Assembly (NCBI RefSeq): GCF_009905435.1
Contig: NZ_JAAAMT010000003.1
Coordinates: 124,001 to 188,000 of the forward strand
Length of the DNA stretch: 64,000 nt
Direction: 5' to 3'
Source of the DNA: Pseudomonas sp. R5(2019)
GTDB taxonomy: Bacteria; Pseudomonadota; Gammaproteobacteria; Pseudomonadales; Pseudomonadaceae
The notes under the pieces were generated by a model, which saw nothing but the letters and a program-made list of their open reading frames with translations, did no database searches and was not told the DNA's origin. A program made the position numbers and the translations under genes. Shown here one piece after another: positions 11,447 through 21,144 of this stretch; the first letter of the stretch is position 1, and every line of letters starts with the position of its first letter.

Positions 11447-12472
11447 CTACCGCGGTGCGAGCTCACTTAAATGACGGGCCACCGCAATCCATGCACCGAT
11501 ATACCCTAACAACACCGCACCAAGCAAGAGCGATAGACCATCGGCTACTGGTACGCCGGCCAACGAGAAATTGCTGCCATAAAGCCCGGCCAGGTCGACA
11601 ACCGCATCGTTGAGCCAGTCCAGGCCAAAAGCCAGGACACCCCAGGAAAGCACGCCTGCGCCCAGCCCATAGAGTGCGCCCATGTACAGAAACGGCCTGC
11701 GCACATAGCTGTCAGTACCGCCCACCAACTTGATCACTTCGATCTCGGTACGGCGGTTTTCGATGTGCAGGCGAATTGTGTTACCAATTACGAGCAAGAG
11801 CGCTGAAACGAGCAAAACGGTCAGGCCGAAGACGAAGCGATCACCCAGCTTCAGGATGGCTGCCAACCGCTCGACCCACACCAGGTCCAATTGTGCCTGT
11901 TGCACTTTGGGCAGCTCCGACAGGCGCTGGCGCAAGGCCTCCAGTGCAGCCTTGTCGACTTCCAGCGGGGTGACCACGATGACGCCCGGCAGCGGGTTGT
12001 CCGGCAACTCACGCAGGGCATCACCCAGCCCGGACTGCTTCTGGAATTCGCTCAGGGCTTGATCGCGGCTGATATATTCCGCCTCCCCCACACCGCCCAG
12101 TTCCTTGATCTTCTCCCGCAGGGCTTCGCCGTCTTGATTGCCGGCATCCATCTGCAGGTACAACGAAATCTGCGCGGCGCGCTGCCAGGAGCCGCCCAGG
12201 CGCTCGACATTGTTGAGCAGCAGCGACAAGCCCATCGGCAGGCTCAGCGCAATGGCCATCACCAGGCAGGTAAAGAAGCTGCCGATCGGCTGCTTGCCCA
12301 GTCGGCGCAAGCTGTCGAGCAGGCTGGAACGGTGGCTCTCCAGCCAGGCGTTCAGCAGCGTAGCGAAATCCGGGCCGTCTTCGTCGTCACGCGGCTTCTT
12401 TTTCGACGGCAAGGGGTCAGCGGCTTTTGGCGCAACTCGCTCGGACACCTTGGGACTACGTGTAGCACTCAT
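11447..12472 (-). CDS. ftsX: Cell-division ABC transporter permease FtsX
   Basis: FtsX is the membrane half of FtsEX, which activates septal peptidoglycan hydrolysis at the divisome. The 341-residue product has a long charged N-terminus (about 70 residues), four predicted membrane helices (for example LVMAIALSLPMGLSLLL and LTVLLVSALLLVIGNTI), and a periplasmic loop between the first two. It overlaps ftsE by 4 bp and is downstream of ftsY and ftsE on one transcript. Confidence 0.95.
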   Translation of the reverse strand: MSATRSPKVSERVAPKAADPLPSKKKPRDDEDGPDFATLLNAWLESHRSSLLDSLRRLGKQPIGSFFTCLVMAIALSLPMGLSLLLNNVERLGGSWQRAAQISLYLQMDAGNQDGEALREKIKELGGVGEAEYISRDQALSEFQKQSGLGDALRELPDNPLPGVIVVTPLEVDKAALEALRQRLSELPKVQQAQLDLVWVERLAAILKLGDRFVFGLTVLLVSALLLVIGNTIRLHIENRRTEIEVIKLVGGTDSYVRRPFLYMGALYGLGAGVLSWGVLAFGLDWLNDAVVDLAGLYGSNFSLAGVPVADGLSLLLGAVLLGYIGAWIAVARHLSELAPR

Positions 12473-13140
12473 TGACTGGCCTCCCCGTCGCCGATCAAAC
12501 GGCCGCGCTGCAGCGTCAGCATGCGATGGCGCATCCGCGCGATCAGGGCCAGGTCGTGGCTGGCGATCAGTACGCTGGTGCCCAGGCGGTTGATATCTTC
12601 GAATACACCCATGATTTCCGCGGCCAGGCGCGGGTCGAGGTTACCGGTCGGTTCATCCGCCAGCAGCAAGGCCGGGCGGTGAACGATGGCGCGGGCAATG
12701 CCCACGCGCTGCTGCTGACCGGTGGACAGGTCGCCAGGGTAGAGATCGGCCTTCTCGGACAAGGCCACGCGCTCAAGGGCCGAATCCACCCGCTTGGCGA
12801 CTTCGACCTTGGACAGCCCGAGGATCTGAAGGGGTAACGCGACGTTGTTGAAAACCGTGCGGTCAAACAACAGCTGATGGTTCTGGAACACAACGCCGAT
12901 CTGGCGACGCAGGAACGGGATCTGCGCGGTACTGATCTGCCCCAGGTCCTGCCCGGCCAGCAGCAGCTTGCCGGAGGTCGGGCGTTCCATCGCCAGCAGA
13001 AGGCGCAACAGGGTGCTTTTACCGGCACCAGAATGGCCGGTGACGAACAGGAATTCGCCGCGTCGTACTCGAAAGCTCAGCTCATGCAGGCCGACGTGAC
13101 CGTTCGGATAGCGTTTACCGACCTGTTCGAAACGAATCAT
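12469..13140 (-). CDS. ftsE: Cell-division ABC transporter ATPase FtsE
   Basis: FtsE is the cytoplasmic ATPase of FtsEX. The 223-residue product shows Walker A GHSGAGKST, Q-loop VVFQNHQLL, ABC signature LSTGQQQRVGIARA and Walker B LLLADEPTGNLD. It overlaps ftsX and ftsY by 4 bp each, so the three genes are translationally coupled. Confidence 0.96.
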   Translation of the reverse strand: MIRFEQVGKRYPNGHVGLHELSFRVRRGEFLFVTGHSGAGKSTLLRLLLAMERPTSGKLLLAGQDLGQISTAQIPFLRRQIGVVFQNHQLLFDRTVFNNVALPLQILGLSKVEVAKRVDSALERVALSEKADLYPGDLSTGQQQRVGIARAIVHRPALLLADEPTGNLDPRLAAEIMGVFEDINRLGTSVLIASHDLALIARMRHRMLTLQRGRLIGDGEASQ

Positions 13141-14618
13141 GTACGCTCCCGTTCGGCAAACAATGCCTGGACAAAGGACTCGGCTTCAAAGGTACGAAGG
13201 TCGTCGATGCTTTCACCTACACCAATGTAGCGGATCGGCAGCCCGAACTGCTTGGCCAGCGCGAAAATCACCCCACCCTTGGCGGTACCGTCGAGCTTGG
13301 TCAGGGCCAGGCCGGTCAAAGCGACGGTCTGGTTGAACTGTTTGCACTGGTTGATCGCGTTCTGGCCGGTACCGGCGTCGAGCACCAGCAGCACTTCGTG
13401 CGGCGCGTCGGCGTCGAGCTTGCCGATGACGCGGCGAACCTTTTTCAGCTCTTCCATCAAGTTGTCTTTGGTGTGCAGGCGACCGGCGGTATCGGCGATC
13501 AACACGTCGATGCCACGGGCCTTGGCAGCCTGCACCGCATCAAAGATCACTGACGCCGAATCGGCACCGGTGTGTTGGGCAATCACCGGAATCTGGTTGC
13601 GCTCACCCCAGACCTGCAGCTGTTCGACCGCGGCGGCGCGGAAGGTGTCACCGGCAGCGAGCATGACTTTCTTGCCTTCAAGCTGCAGCTTTTTCGCCAG
13701 TTTGCCGATGGTAGTGGTCTTGCCGGCGCCATTGACGCCCACGACCAGAATCACGAACGGCTTGTTCTCGGACTTGATCTGCAACGGCTGCTCGACCGGG
13801 GCAAGCATCGCGGCCAGCTCGCCTTGCAACGACTTGTACAGCGCATCGGCGTCGGCCAGCTGCTTGCGCGCCACTTTCTGGGTCAGGCTCTGGACGATCA
13901 CCGAGGTGGCCTCGACGCCGACGTCGGCGGTCAGCAGGCGGGTTTCGATCTCGTCGAGCAAGTCATCATCGATGACCTTCTTGCCCATGAACAGGCTGGC
14001 CATGCCTTCGCCGATGCTGGCACTGGTCTTCGACAAGCCTTGCTTGAGGCGGGCAAAGAAGCCGATCTTGGCTTCTTCGGTTCGAACCGGTTCCGCCACG
14101 GCCGGGGCTGGCGGCTCGACGGGAGCCGGTGCGGTGGCAACCACCGGGGCCACCGGTGCGGGTGCGGGTGCGGGTACCGCAGGCTCAACGGCCACGGCCG
14201 CTGGAGCTGGAGCTGGAGCTGGAGCTGGAGCTGGCGCCTCGATGATCGGCGCCGGGGCTACTGCCACTGGAATGACCGGAGGTTCATCGGGCTGCAGGTC
14301 AGGCACCAACGCCACCGGCTCTTCAGGGACCGGCAGTACCAACCCGGCCGGCTGCGCCGACGGCGTAGCGGCAATCGATGCGGGCTGCGGGGCGACCTCG
14401 ACCGGCGCCTGCACAGGCGCCGGGGCAGGCCCGACCGCGTCTACAATGGGTGCCGGCGCCTCGACAGGCAGCTCTGCAGCCGGTGCAGGCGCTTGGGGCG
14501 CAGGGGTTGGCGGCTGTTCGGCAACCGGTTGCTGGGGCTTTTTACGAAACCAGCCGAACAGGCCTTTCTTTTCTTCGGCCGGGGCCGGGGTCTTTTTGTC
14601 GTCGTTGGAACCAAACAT
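13137..14618 (-). CDS. ftsY: Signal recognition particle receptor FtsY
   Basis: FtsY is the SRP receptor GTPase that delivers ribosome-nascent chains to the translocon. The 493-residue product has an acidic, Ala/Pro-rich N-terminal tail of about 200 residues, then the N domain and the G domain with GVNGAGKTTTIGKLAKK (G1), DTAGRLHTKDNLMEELKK (G3) and TKLDGTAKGG (G4). The tail contains a pure Ala-Pro repeat coded by a hexanucleotide array (14201-14234), so tail length could vary in frame. It is first in ftsYEX. Confidence 0.96.
   Translation of the reverse strand: MFGSNDDKKTPAPAEEKKGLFGWFRKKPQQPVAEQPPTPAPQAPAPAAELPVEAPAPIVDAVGPAPAPVQAPVEVAPQPASIAATPSAQPAGLVLPVPEEPVALVPDLQPDEPPVIPVAVAPAPIIEAPAPAPAPAPAPAAVAVEPAVPAPAPAPVAPVVATAPAPVEPPAPAVAEPVRTEEAKIGFFARLKQGLSKTSASIGEGMASLFMGKKVIDDDLLDEIETRLLTADVGVEATSVIVQSLTQKVARKQLADADALYKSLQGELAAMLAPVEQPLQIKSENKPFVILVVGVNGAGKTTTIGKLAKKLQLEGKKVMLAAGDTFRAAAVEQLQVWGERNQIPVIAQHTGADSASVIFDAVQAAKARGIDVLIADTAGRLHTKDNLMEELKKVRRVIGKLDADAPHEVLLVLDAGTGQNAINQCKQFNQTVALTGLALTKLDGTAKGGVIFALAKQFGLPIRYIGVGESIDDLRTFEAESFVQALFAERERT
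14201..14234. repeat. Hexanucleotide tandem repeat inside ftsY
   Basis: CTGGAG is repeated five times plus a partial sixth copy without interruption, encoding an Ala-Pro run in the non-conserved tail of FtsY. Six-base units keep the reading frame when copies are gained or lost. Confidence 0.9.
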
Positions 14619-14848
14619 GGAAGACGGCTATCTCAAGGTAGCGATGCGCCAGGCGGCGCGTCGGAAAAAATTCTAATACGCAGGAACAGACTATTTTTAA
14701 TCCGGCTCGTTCATGCGCAACATTTTGTCGAGAGACCTGAGGGGATCTCTACATCCAGGCATGGTCGCCAGTTCACCGGGCCAGTATCCTAGCACCTCCT
14801 CGCCCGCCGACGCTAAACCCGCGGGCAGTCCTGAAGGTTTGAAAACGA

Positions 14849-16204
14849 ATGAATGCTCTAGCCCGCCGCGCCGCTGGCCTGCTGCTCAGCACATTTTGCC
14901 TGCCGCTTGCCGCTTTTGCCGCCGATCCGCAGCCAACCCACGAATTCATCCTCGATAACGGCCTCAAGGTCGTGGTGCGCGAAGACCACCGCGCCCCGGT
15001 GGTGGTTTCCCAGGTCTGGTACAAGGTCGGCTCCAGCTACGAATCGCCAGGCCAGACCGGCCTGTCCCACGCACTGGAACACATGATGTTCAAGGGCAGT
15101 GAAAAAATCGGACCAGGGGAAGCCTCGCGTATCCTGCGCGACCTGGGCGCCGAGGAAAACGCCTTCACCAGCGACGACTACACCGCTTACTACCAGGTAC
15201 TGGCCCGCGACCGCCTGGCCGTGGCCATGGAGCTTGAAGCCGACCGCATGGCCAGCCTGCGCCTGCCGGCCGACGAGTTCAGCCGCGAAATCGAAGTCAT
15301 CAAGGAAGAGCGCCGCCTGCGCACCGACGACAACCCGAACGCCAAGGCCTTCGAGCTGTTCAAGGCCATGGCCTACCCGGCCAGCGGCTACCACACCCCG
15401 ACCATTGGCTGGATGGCCGACCTGGACCGCATGCAGGTCGAAGAGCTGCGCCATTGGTACCAGTCCTGGTATGTGCCGAACAATGCCACCCTCGTCGTGG
15501 TCGGTGATGTGAAACCCGATGAAGTGAAGGTCATGGCCCAGCGCTACTTCGGTGCCATTGCCAAGCGCCCGATCCCGCCCACCAAGTTGCCGCTGGAACT
15601 GGCCGAGCCTGGCCTGCGCCAGCTGACCCTGCACGTGCGCACCCAGTTGCCGAACGTGATCTACGGCTTCAACGTGCCCAGCCTTGCCACTGCGAAGGAC
15701 CCGCGCACCGTTCACACCCTGCGCCTGATCGACGCCTTGCTCGACGGTGGCTACAGCGCGCGCATGTCCACCCGCCTGGAGCGCGGCCAGGAGCTGGTCT
15801 CCGGCGCCTCGTCGAGTTACAACCCGTTCACCCGTGGCGACAGTCTGTTCATGTTGTCGGCCACCCCGAACACGCAGAAGAACAAATCCCTGGATGACGT
15901 CGAGAAAGGCTTCTGGCAATTGCTCGATGAACTGAAGAAAACCCCGCCAACCGCTGAAGAACTGGAGCGCGTGCGCGCCCAGGTCATTGCCGGGCTGGTC
16001 TACGACCGCGACTCGATCAGCAGCCAGGCCACTACCATCGGCCAGCTGGAAACCGTCGGCCTGTCGTGGAAACTCATCGACAGCGAACTGGATGAACTGA
16101 AAAGCGTGACCCCGGCCGACATCCAGAAGGCCGCCCGCACCTATTTCAGCCGCGAACGCCTGAGCGTCGCCCACGTCTTGCCAGAGGAAACAGCGCATGA
16201 GTAA
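14849..16204 (+). CDS. M16 family zinc peptidase (catalytic subunit)
   Basis: This is a periplasmic insulinase/pitrilysin-family (M16) metallopeptidase. The 451-residue product has a signal peptide (LLLSTFCLPLAAFA), the inverted zinc motif HALEH (His74, Glu77, His78) and the downstream acidic ligand region EVIKEERRLRTDDNP. Its stop overlaps the start of a second M16 gene by 8 bp, so the two are coupled and probably form a heterodimer like other bacterial M16 pairs. The natural substrate cannot be read from the sequence. Confidence 0.92.
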   Translation: MNALARRAAGLLLSTFCLPLAAFAADPQPTHEFILDNGLKVVVREDHRAPVVVSQVWYKVGSSYESPGQTGLSHALEHMMFKGSEKIGPGEASRILRDLGAEENAFTSDDYTAYYQVLARDRLAVAMELEADRMASLRLPADEFSREIEVIKEERRLRTDDNPNAKAFELFKAMAYPASGYHTPTIGWMADLDRMQVEELRHWYQSWYVPNNATLVVVGDVKPDEVKVMAQRYFGAIAKRPIPPTKLPLELAEPGLRQLTLHVRTQLPNVIYGFNVPSLATAKDPRTVHTLRLIDALLDGGYSARMSTRLERGQELVSGASSSYNPFTRGDSLFMLSATPNTQKNKSLDDVEKGFWQLLDELKKTPPTAEELERVRAQVIAGLVYDRDSISSQATTIGQLETVGLSWKLIDSELDELKSVTPADIQKAARTYFSRERLSVAHVLPEETAHE

Positions 16205-17693
16205 GCGCACACTGCCCCGCTACGCCCTGCCCGGGCTGGGCATCGTTCTGGCGCTGGTACTGGCCGGCGTGTTCATCACCCGCCCGGTCCAGTCCGACAA
16301 TGCCGCGCAACCGGCTGCAGCGGCCGCCAAACCGGCCAACACCTTGCAGTCGCTGGCCGAGCTCGATGGCAAGGCGCCTAGCCGTCGCCACCTGGAAATC
16401 CAGACCTGGAATACCGCCGAAGGCGCCAAGGTGCTGTTCGTCGAAGCCCACGAGCTGCCGATGTTCGACCTGCGCCTGACCTTCGCCGCCGGCAGCAGCC
16501 AGGACCAGGGCGCCCCCGGCCTGGCCACGCTGACCAACGCCATGCTCAATGAAGGCGTGGCCGGCAAAGACGTCAGCGCCATCGCTGAAGGCTTCGAAGG
16601 CCTGGGTGCCGATTTTGGCAACGGCGCCTACCGCGATATGGCGGTTGCCTCGCTGCGCAGCCTGAGTGCGGCCGACAAGCGCGAACCCGCCCTGAACCTG
16701 TTTGCCGAGGTCGTCGGCAAGCCGACCTTCCCGGCCGATTCGCTGGACCGGATCAAAAACCAGCTGCTGGCCGGCTTCGAGTATCAGAAGCAGAACCCTG
16801 GCAAGCTGGCCGGTCTTGAGCTGTTCAAGCGGTTGTACGGCGAGCATCCGTACGCGCATTCCAGCGATGGCGATGCAACCAGCATTCCCGGCATCACCCT
16901 GGCCCAGCTCCAGGCCTTCCATCAGCGCGCTTATGCTGCGGGCAACGTGGTGATCGCCATGGTCGGTGACTTGTCTCGCGACGAGGCCCAGGCCATTGCC
17001 GCCAAGGTATCTGCCGCGCTACCCAAGGGCCCGGCGCTGGCGAAAATCGCCCAGCCGGAAGAACCCAAGCCTGGCCCGAGCCATATCGACTTCCCGTCCA
17101 AGCAGACGCACCTGATGCTTGCGCAGCTGGGCATCGACCGCCAGGATCCGGACTACGCGGCACTGTCGCTGGGTAACCAGATCCTGGGCGGTGGCAGTTT
17201 CGGCACTCGCCTGATGAGCGAAGTGCGGGAAAAACGCGGCCTGGCTTATGGCGTCTACTCGAATTTCAGCCCAATGCAGGCGCGTGGCCCGTTCATGATC
17301 AACCTGCAAACCCGCGCCGAACTCAGCGAAGGCACCCTGCAGCTGGTGCAGGACCTGCTACGCGACTACCTCAAAAGCGGCCCGACCCAGCAGGAGCTGA
17401 ACGATGCCAAGCGTGAGCTGGCCGGCAGCTTCCCGCTCACCACCGCCAGCAACTCCAGCATCGTTGGCCAGCTGGGCTCCATCGGCTTCTACAACCTGCC
17501 ACTCACCTTCCTGGAAGACTTCATGGAGCAATCCCAGGCGCTGACCACCGAGCAGGTTCGTACTGCTCTCAACAAACACCTGACGGCCGACAAGATGGTC
17601 GTCGTCACGGCGGGCCCGCAGGTGCCGCAAAAGCCACTGCCGCCACCGACTGAAAAACCCGCCGACCAACCACTCGGCGTACCGGAGCACTAA
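16197..17693 (+). CDS. M16 family peptidase-like protein (non-catalytic partner)
   Basis: This 498-residue protein has an N-terminal membrane anchor or signal (YALPGLGIVLALVLAGVFI), then an M16 fold. The position where the partner has HxxEH reads ATLTNAMLNEG, so the zinc ligands are absent and the chain is predicted to be inactive; it keeps the R/Y pair region (VREKRGLAYGVYSNF) used for substrate binding in M16B heterodimers. It overlaps the catalytic subunit gene by 8 bp and abuts rsmD. The role is inferred from known paired M16B proteases. Confidence 0.9.
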   Translation: MSKRTLPRYALPGLGIVLALVLAGVFITRPVQSDNAAQPAAAAAKPANTLQSLAELDGKAPSRRHLEIQTWNTAEGAKVLFVEAHELPMFDLRLTFAAGSSQDQGAPGLATLTNAMLNEGVAGKDVSAIAEGFEGLGADFGNGAYRDMAVASLRSLSAADKREPALNLFAEVVGKPTFPADSLDRIKNQLLAGFEYQKQNPGKLAGLELFKRLYGEHPYAHSSDGDATSIPGITLAQLQAFHQRAYAAGNVVIAMVGDLSRDEAQAIAAKVSAALPKGPALAKIAQPEEPKPGPSHIDFPSKQTHLMLAQLGIDRQDPDYAALSLGNQILGGGSFGTRLMSEVREKRGLAYGVYSNFSPMQARGPFMINLQTRAELSEGTLQLVQDLLRDYLKSGPTQQELNDAKRELAGSFPLTTASNSSIVGQLGSIGFYNLPLTFLEDFMEQSQALTTEQVRTALNKHLTADKMVVVTAGPQVPQKPLPPPTEKPADQPLGVPEH

Positions 17694-18286
17694 TGGCAAG
17701 CCCCTCTGCAAAATCGAACAAGGCCCACGGCGGCCTGGGCCAGCTGCGTATCATCGGCGGCGAGTGGCGCAGCCGGCGCCTGAGCTTCCCCGATGGCCCG
17801 GGCTTGCGCCCAACGCCGGATCGGGTTCGGGAAACCCTGTTCAACTGGCTGGCCGCACACATCGAAGGCGCCAAGGTACTGGACGTTTTTGCCGGCAGTG
17901 GCGCGCTGTATCTGGAGGCTCTGTCCCGCGGTGCCGCCTCGGCGCTGGCACTGGACAACAACCCGGCCGCGGTCAGCAGCCTGCGGCAAAACCTCGAGAT
18001 CCTGCGCTGCAGCAATGGCCAGGTCCAGCAAGCCGACGCCCTGCGCTACTTGCAGGCGCCGGCCAGCGTTGCCTATGACGTGGTGTTTCTCGACCCGCCC
18101 TTCCACCAGAACTTGCTGACCGACGCCTGCAACCTGCTCGAACAGCAGCAATGGCTGGCGGCGGACGCCTGGGTCTACACTGAGAGCGAGACTGTTCCTT
18201 CGACCTTGCCGATGCCCGCCAACTGGCGCCTGCACCGGGAGAAAAAAGCCGGCCAGGTGTATTACGCGCTATGGAAACGCGACTGA
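17693..18286 (+). CDS. rsmD: 16S rRNA (guanine(966)-N2)-methyltransferase RsmD
   Basis: RsmD methylates N2 of G966 in 16S rRNA. The 197-residue product has LRIIGGEWRSRRL near the N-terminus, the SAM-binding motif VLDVFAGSGALYLEALSRGA and the catalytic motif DPPF (VVFLDPPFHQN). It shares one base with the end of the upstream M16 gene. In most Pseudomonas rsmD lies between the M16 pair and coaD; here coaD is about 3.9 kb further on, with other genes between. Confidence 0.93.
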   Translation: MASPSAKSNKAHGGLGQLRIIGGEWRSRRLSFPDGPGLRPTPDRVRETLFNWLAAHIEGAKVLDVFAGSGALYLEALSRGAASALALDNNPAAVSSLRQNLEILRCSNGQVQQADALRYLQAPASVAYDVVFLDPPFHQNLLTDACNLLEQQQWLAADAWVYTESETVPSTLPMPANWRLHREKKAGQVYYALWKRD

Positions 18287-18391
18287 GATCGCACCACTGA
18301 ATGTGCCAAGCCACAGGGCATATTGCACAGTAAAGGGGCATACAGGGACGCGACCTTGTGGCAACGTATCAACGCTGCCAGAGGATTCATC

Positions 18392-19390
18392 GTGTCCATG
18401 CCCCCGTCTCCCCACTCTTTCCGCCCGGCCCTGGGCCTCGCCAACCCCCATCTGCAAACCCTCTGGGGGCCACTGTGGCGCAAGATACCCAGCCTTGAGC
18501 GTCATCGCGAACGCCTGTGGCTGGCCGATGGCGATTTTCTTGACCTGGACTGGCATGGTCCGCACCAGATCGACGCGCCGTTGGTACTGGTGCTGCACGG
18601 CTTGACCGGCTCCTCCTCCTCACCTTATGTGCTCGGCTTGCAGCAGGCACTGGCTCATCGCGGCTGGGCCAGTGCGGCGGTGAACTGGCGCGGCTGTTCA
18701 GGTGAGCCAAACCTGTTGCCGCGCAGCTATCACTCCGGCGCCAGCGAAGACCTGGCAGCCACCATCGCCCACGTCCGTGCCCAGCGACCGCAGGCTCCCC
18801 TGTATGCGGTGGGTTACTCACTGGGTGGCAATATACTGCTCAAGCACCTGGGGGAAAGCGGCTCGAACAGCCAGTTGCAGGGCGCCGTCGCGGTGTCGGT
18901 GCCGTTCCGGCTGGATCAATGTGCCGACCGCATCGCAATGGGCTTCTCGCGGTTCTATCAGGCGCATTTCATCCGCGCCATGATGGCGTACCTCAAAGAC
19001 AAGCAAAAACGCTTTGCGCATGAAGGGCATAAGGACGGCCTGGCAGCCATTGACCGTCTCGGCCCGTTGACCAATCTCAAGACGTTCTGGGATTTTGACG
19101 GGCGCGTCACCGCGCCGCTGAACGGCTTCCGTGATGCCCATGACTATTACAAACGCGCCTCCAGCCGTTATTTTCTCGGCGAAAACAAGACGCCAACCCT
19201 GATCATTCATGCCAAGGACGACCCGTTCGTGTTTCCCCACAGCTTGCCCACCGCCAACGAGCTTACGCCCAGCACCACACTGGAGGTGCACGCACGGGGC
19301 GGTCACGTCGGCTTTGTCGACGGCTCATTGAAAAACCCCGGCTATTACCTTGAACGGCGCATCCCCCAGTGGCTTGAGGCAGGTCACTGA
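18392..19390 (+). CDS. YheT-family alpha/beta hydrolase
   Basis: A predicted cytoplasmic serine hydrolase of the YheT/ABHD1 family. The 332-residue product opens MSMPPSPHSFRPALGLANPH, has the oxyanion region LVLHGLTGSS, the nucleophile elbow GYSLGGN (Ser in a G-x-S-x-G) and a C-terminal GGHVGF with the catalytic His; an acidic residue precedes it (AKDDPFVFP). The frame runs up to 18323; the GTG at 18392 follows AGAGGA by 6 nt and includes the conserved N-terminus, while an ATG at 18398 is an alternative start. Its physiological substrate is unknown. Confidence 0.85.
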   Translation: MSMPPSPHSFRPALGLANPHLQTLWGPLWRKIPSLERHRERLWLADGDFLDLDWHGPHQIDAPLVLVLHGLTGSSSSPYVLGLQQALAHRGWASAAVNWRGCSGEPNLLPRSYHSGASEDLAATIAHVRAQRPQAPLYAVGYSLGGNILLKHLGESGSNSQLQGAVAVSVPFRLDQCADRIAMGFSRFYQAHFIRAMMAYLKDKQKRFAHEGHKDGLAAIDRLGPLTNLKTFWDFDGRVTAPLNGFRDAHDYYKRASSRYFLGENKTPTLIIHAKDDPFVFPHSLPTANELTPSTTLEVHARGGHVGFVDGSLKNPGYYLERRIPQWLEAGH

Positions 19391-20235
19391 TGGCGACTGC
19401 TGAACGCGAGTCGGTCAGGTTCTGGCAGGCGCCGCCGCTCGACGGCGTCGAGTTGCTGGCTGCCCGCTATATTGACCAGCGTTTCGTGCCGCATATGCAT
19501 GAGGGCTATGTGATTGGCATGATCATCGGCGGCGCCCAACGTTACCGCTATCGCGGTGCGGACCATCTGGCACCCACCGGCACCCTGGTGCTGATCAACC
19601 CTGAAGAAGTGCACACCGGCCACAAGGGCCACGAGGCAGGCTGGCTGTATCGGGCGTTTTATCCCGAGAACTGGCGTATCAACAGCCTGCTGGAAGAGCT
19701 TGAGTTACCGACGCACGAGCGCCCCGCCTTTGGCGCGACGCTGTACCGCGACCCGGACCTGGTCAACGGCTTTTACCAGCTCCACCGCCTGCTCGAAAGC
19801 CCGGCCACAGCCCTGGAACAGCAGACCCAATGGCGGGAGATGATGCTGGCCTTGTTGCATCGCCATGCCAAGGTGAGTGCACCGTCAGAACCTGGCCGCG
19901 AACCCCAGGCCGTGGCACGGGCCAAGGAGTTGATGCAGGCACAATTGGCCGAGCCGCCGTCGCTGGAGCAATTGGCGAGTGCCGTGAACCTGTCACCTTT
20001 TCATTTCGCCCGGGTATTTCGCCGCGCCACCGGCATGCCGCCACACGGTTGGCTGATGCAGCAGCGTATCGCCCATGCACGCGGGTTGTTGGGGCAAGGA
20101 TGTTTGCCACTGGAAGTGGCGACGCGATTGGGGTTTGCCGACCAGAGTCATCTGAATCGGCAGTTCAAGAAGGTGTATGGGGTGAGCCCGGGGGTTTATC
20201 GGGAGGCCAATGTGCAACCGCGACCCTCACCCTAA
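19390..20235 (+). CDS. AraC family transcriptional regulator
   Basis: The 281-residue product has an N-terminal cupin-like AraC effector-binding domain (QRFVPHMHEGYVIGMIIGG; LINPEEVHTGHKG) and a C-terminal double helix-turn-helix domain (LEQLASAVNLSPFHFARVFR; VATRLGFADQSHLNRQFKK). The start shares a base with the upstream hydrolase stop, so the two are probably co-transcribed. The effector and targets cannot be read from the sequence. Confidence 0.88.
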   Translation: MATAERESVRFWQAPPLDGVELLAARYIDQRFVPHMHEGYVIGMIIGGAQRYRYRGADHLAPTGTLVLINPEEVHTGHKGHEAGWLYRAFYPENWRINSLLEELELPTHERPAFGATLYRDPDLVNGFYQLHRLLESPATALEQQTQWREMMLALLHRHAKVSAPSEPGREPQAVARAKELMQAQLAEPPSLEQLASAVNLSPFHFARVFRRATGMPPHGWLMQQRIAHARGLLGQGCLPLEVATRLGFADQSHLNRQFKKVYGVSPGVYREANVQPRPSP

Positions 20236-20238
20236 CCC

Positions 20239-21093
20239 TCAATCCCCCTTGGCCACCCCACGCGATGAATCGGTGATCCACTCGCTCCACGACCCCGCAT
20301 ACAGCGGCGCCAGCGGATACCCCGCCAGGCACAAGGCAAACAGGTTGTGACAGGCCGTCACCCCTGACCCGCAATACGCCACCAGATCCTCTGCCGAACG
20401 CTCGCCCAGGGCATCAGCAAACCGCTGCTTGAGCTCGGCGGCCGACAAGAACCGCCCATCCGCGCCCAGGTTGTCGGTAAACGCCGCGCATTGCGCGCCA
20501 GGAATATGCCCGGCCACCGGGTCGATCGGCTCGACCTCACCGCGAAAGCGTGGCTGGCCACGAGCATCGAGCAGGGTCAGTTCAGGCTGGCCCAGCCGCT
20601 TCTGCAATTGCTGGGCAGACACCACCAGCGCCGAGTCCGGCTTGCCACTGAAGTGTCCAACCTTGCTTGGTGGCGCATCCAGGCTCAAGGGCAGCCCGGC
20701 TGCGTGCCAGGCCTTGAGGCCGCCGTCGAGCAGGTAAACACCGTCGCGCTTGCCCAGCCAGGCCAACAACCACCAGGCACGAGCGGCAAAGGCGCCAGGG
20801 CCGTCGTCATACAGCACCACTTCACTGCTGTTGTCGATGCCCCAGGCCTGCAGGCGCTCGATCAGATGCCCCGGCACCGGCAGCGGATGCCGCCCGGTCA
20901 CGCCCTTGACCACCGGGCCGCTGAGGTCGCGTTCAAGGTCGGCAAAATGCGCGTTGGCAATGTGGCCCTCCGCATAGCTGCGCTGGCCGTAATCGACATC
21001 TTCCAGGGCAAAACGACAATCGAGAATAACCAACCCCGGCTGCTCCAGACGAGCGGCCAGTTGTTGGGGACTGATCAGTTGCGCAATGGGCAT
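20239..21093 (-). CDS. Rhodanese-like sulfurtransferase (3-mercaptopyruvate/thiosulfate type)
   Basis: A two-domain rhodanese of 284 residues: an inactive N-terminal domain (VILDCRFALEDVDYGQ) and a catalytic C-terminal domain with active-site loop CGSGVTA (VAYCGSGVTACHN). CGSGVTA is the loop typical of SseA-type 3-mercaptopyruvate sulfurtransferases. The open frame continues to 21117, but GGAG lies 6 nt before the ATG at 21093, which supports MPIAQLISPQQLAARL as the start. The gene converges on the AraC regulator, with stops only 3 bp apart. Confidence 0.88.
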   Translation of the reverse strand: MPIAQLISPQQLAARLEQPGLVILDCRFALEDVDYGQRSYAEGHIANAHFADLERDLSGPVVKGVTGRHPLPVPGHLIERLQAWGIDNSSEVVLYDDGPGAFAARAWWLLAWLGKRDGVYLLDGGLKAWHAAGLPLSLDAPPSKVGHFSGKPDSALVVSAQQLQKRLGQPELTLLDARGQPRFRGEVEPIDPVAGHIPGAQCAAFTDNLGADGRFLSAAELKQRFADALGERSAEDLVAYCGSGVTACHNLFALCLAGYPLAPLYAGSWSEWITDSSRGVAKGD

Positions 21094-21144
21094 GGCAGGC
21101 TCCAGTTCAAGTGACATTCGATGAACGCTGAATCTTCAGGACCG

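Noticed and set aside
14858..16210. 450-codon minus-strand frame opposite the M16 peptidase
   Set aside because: Antisense shadow; the plus strand carries the complete HxxEH peptidase.
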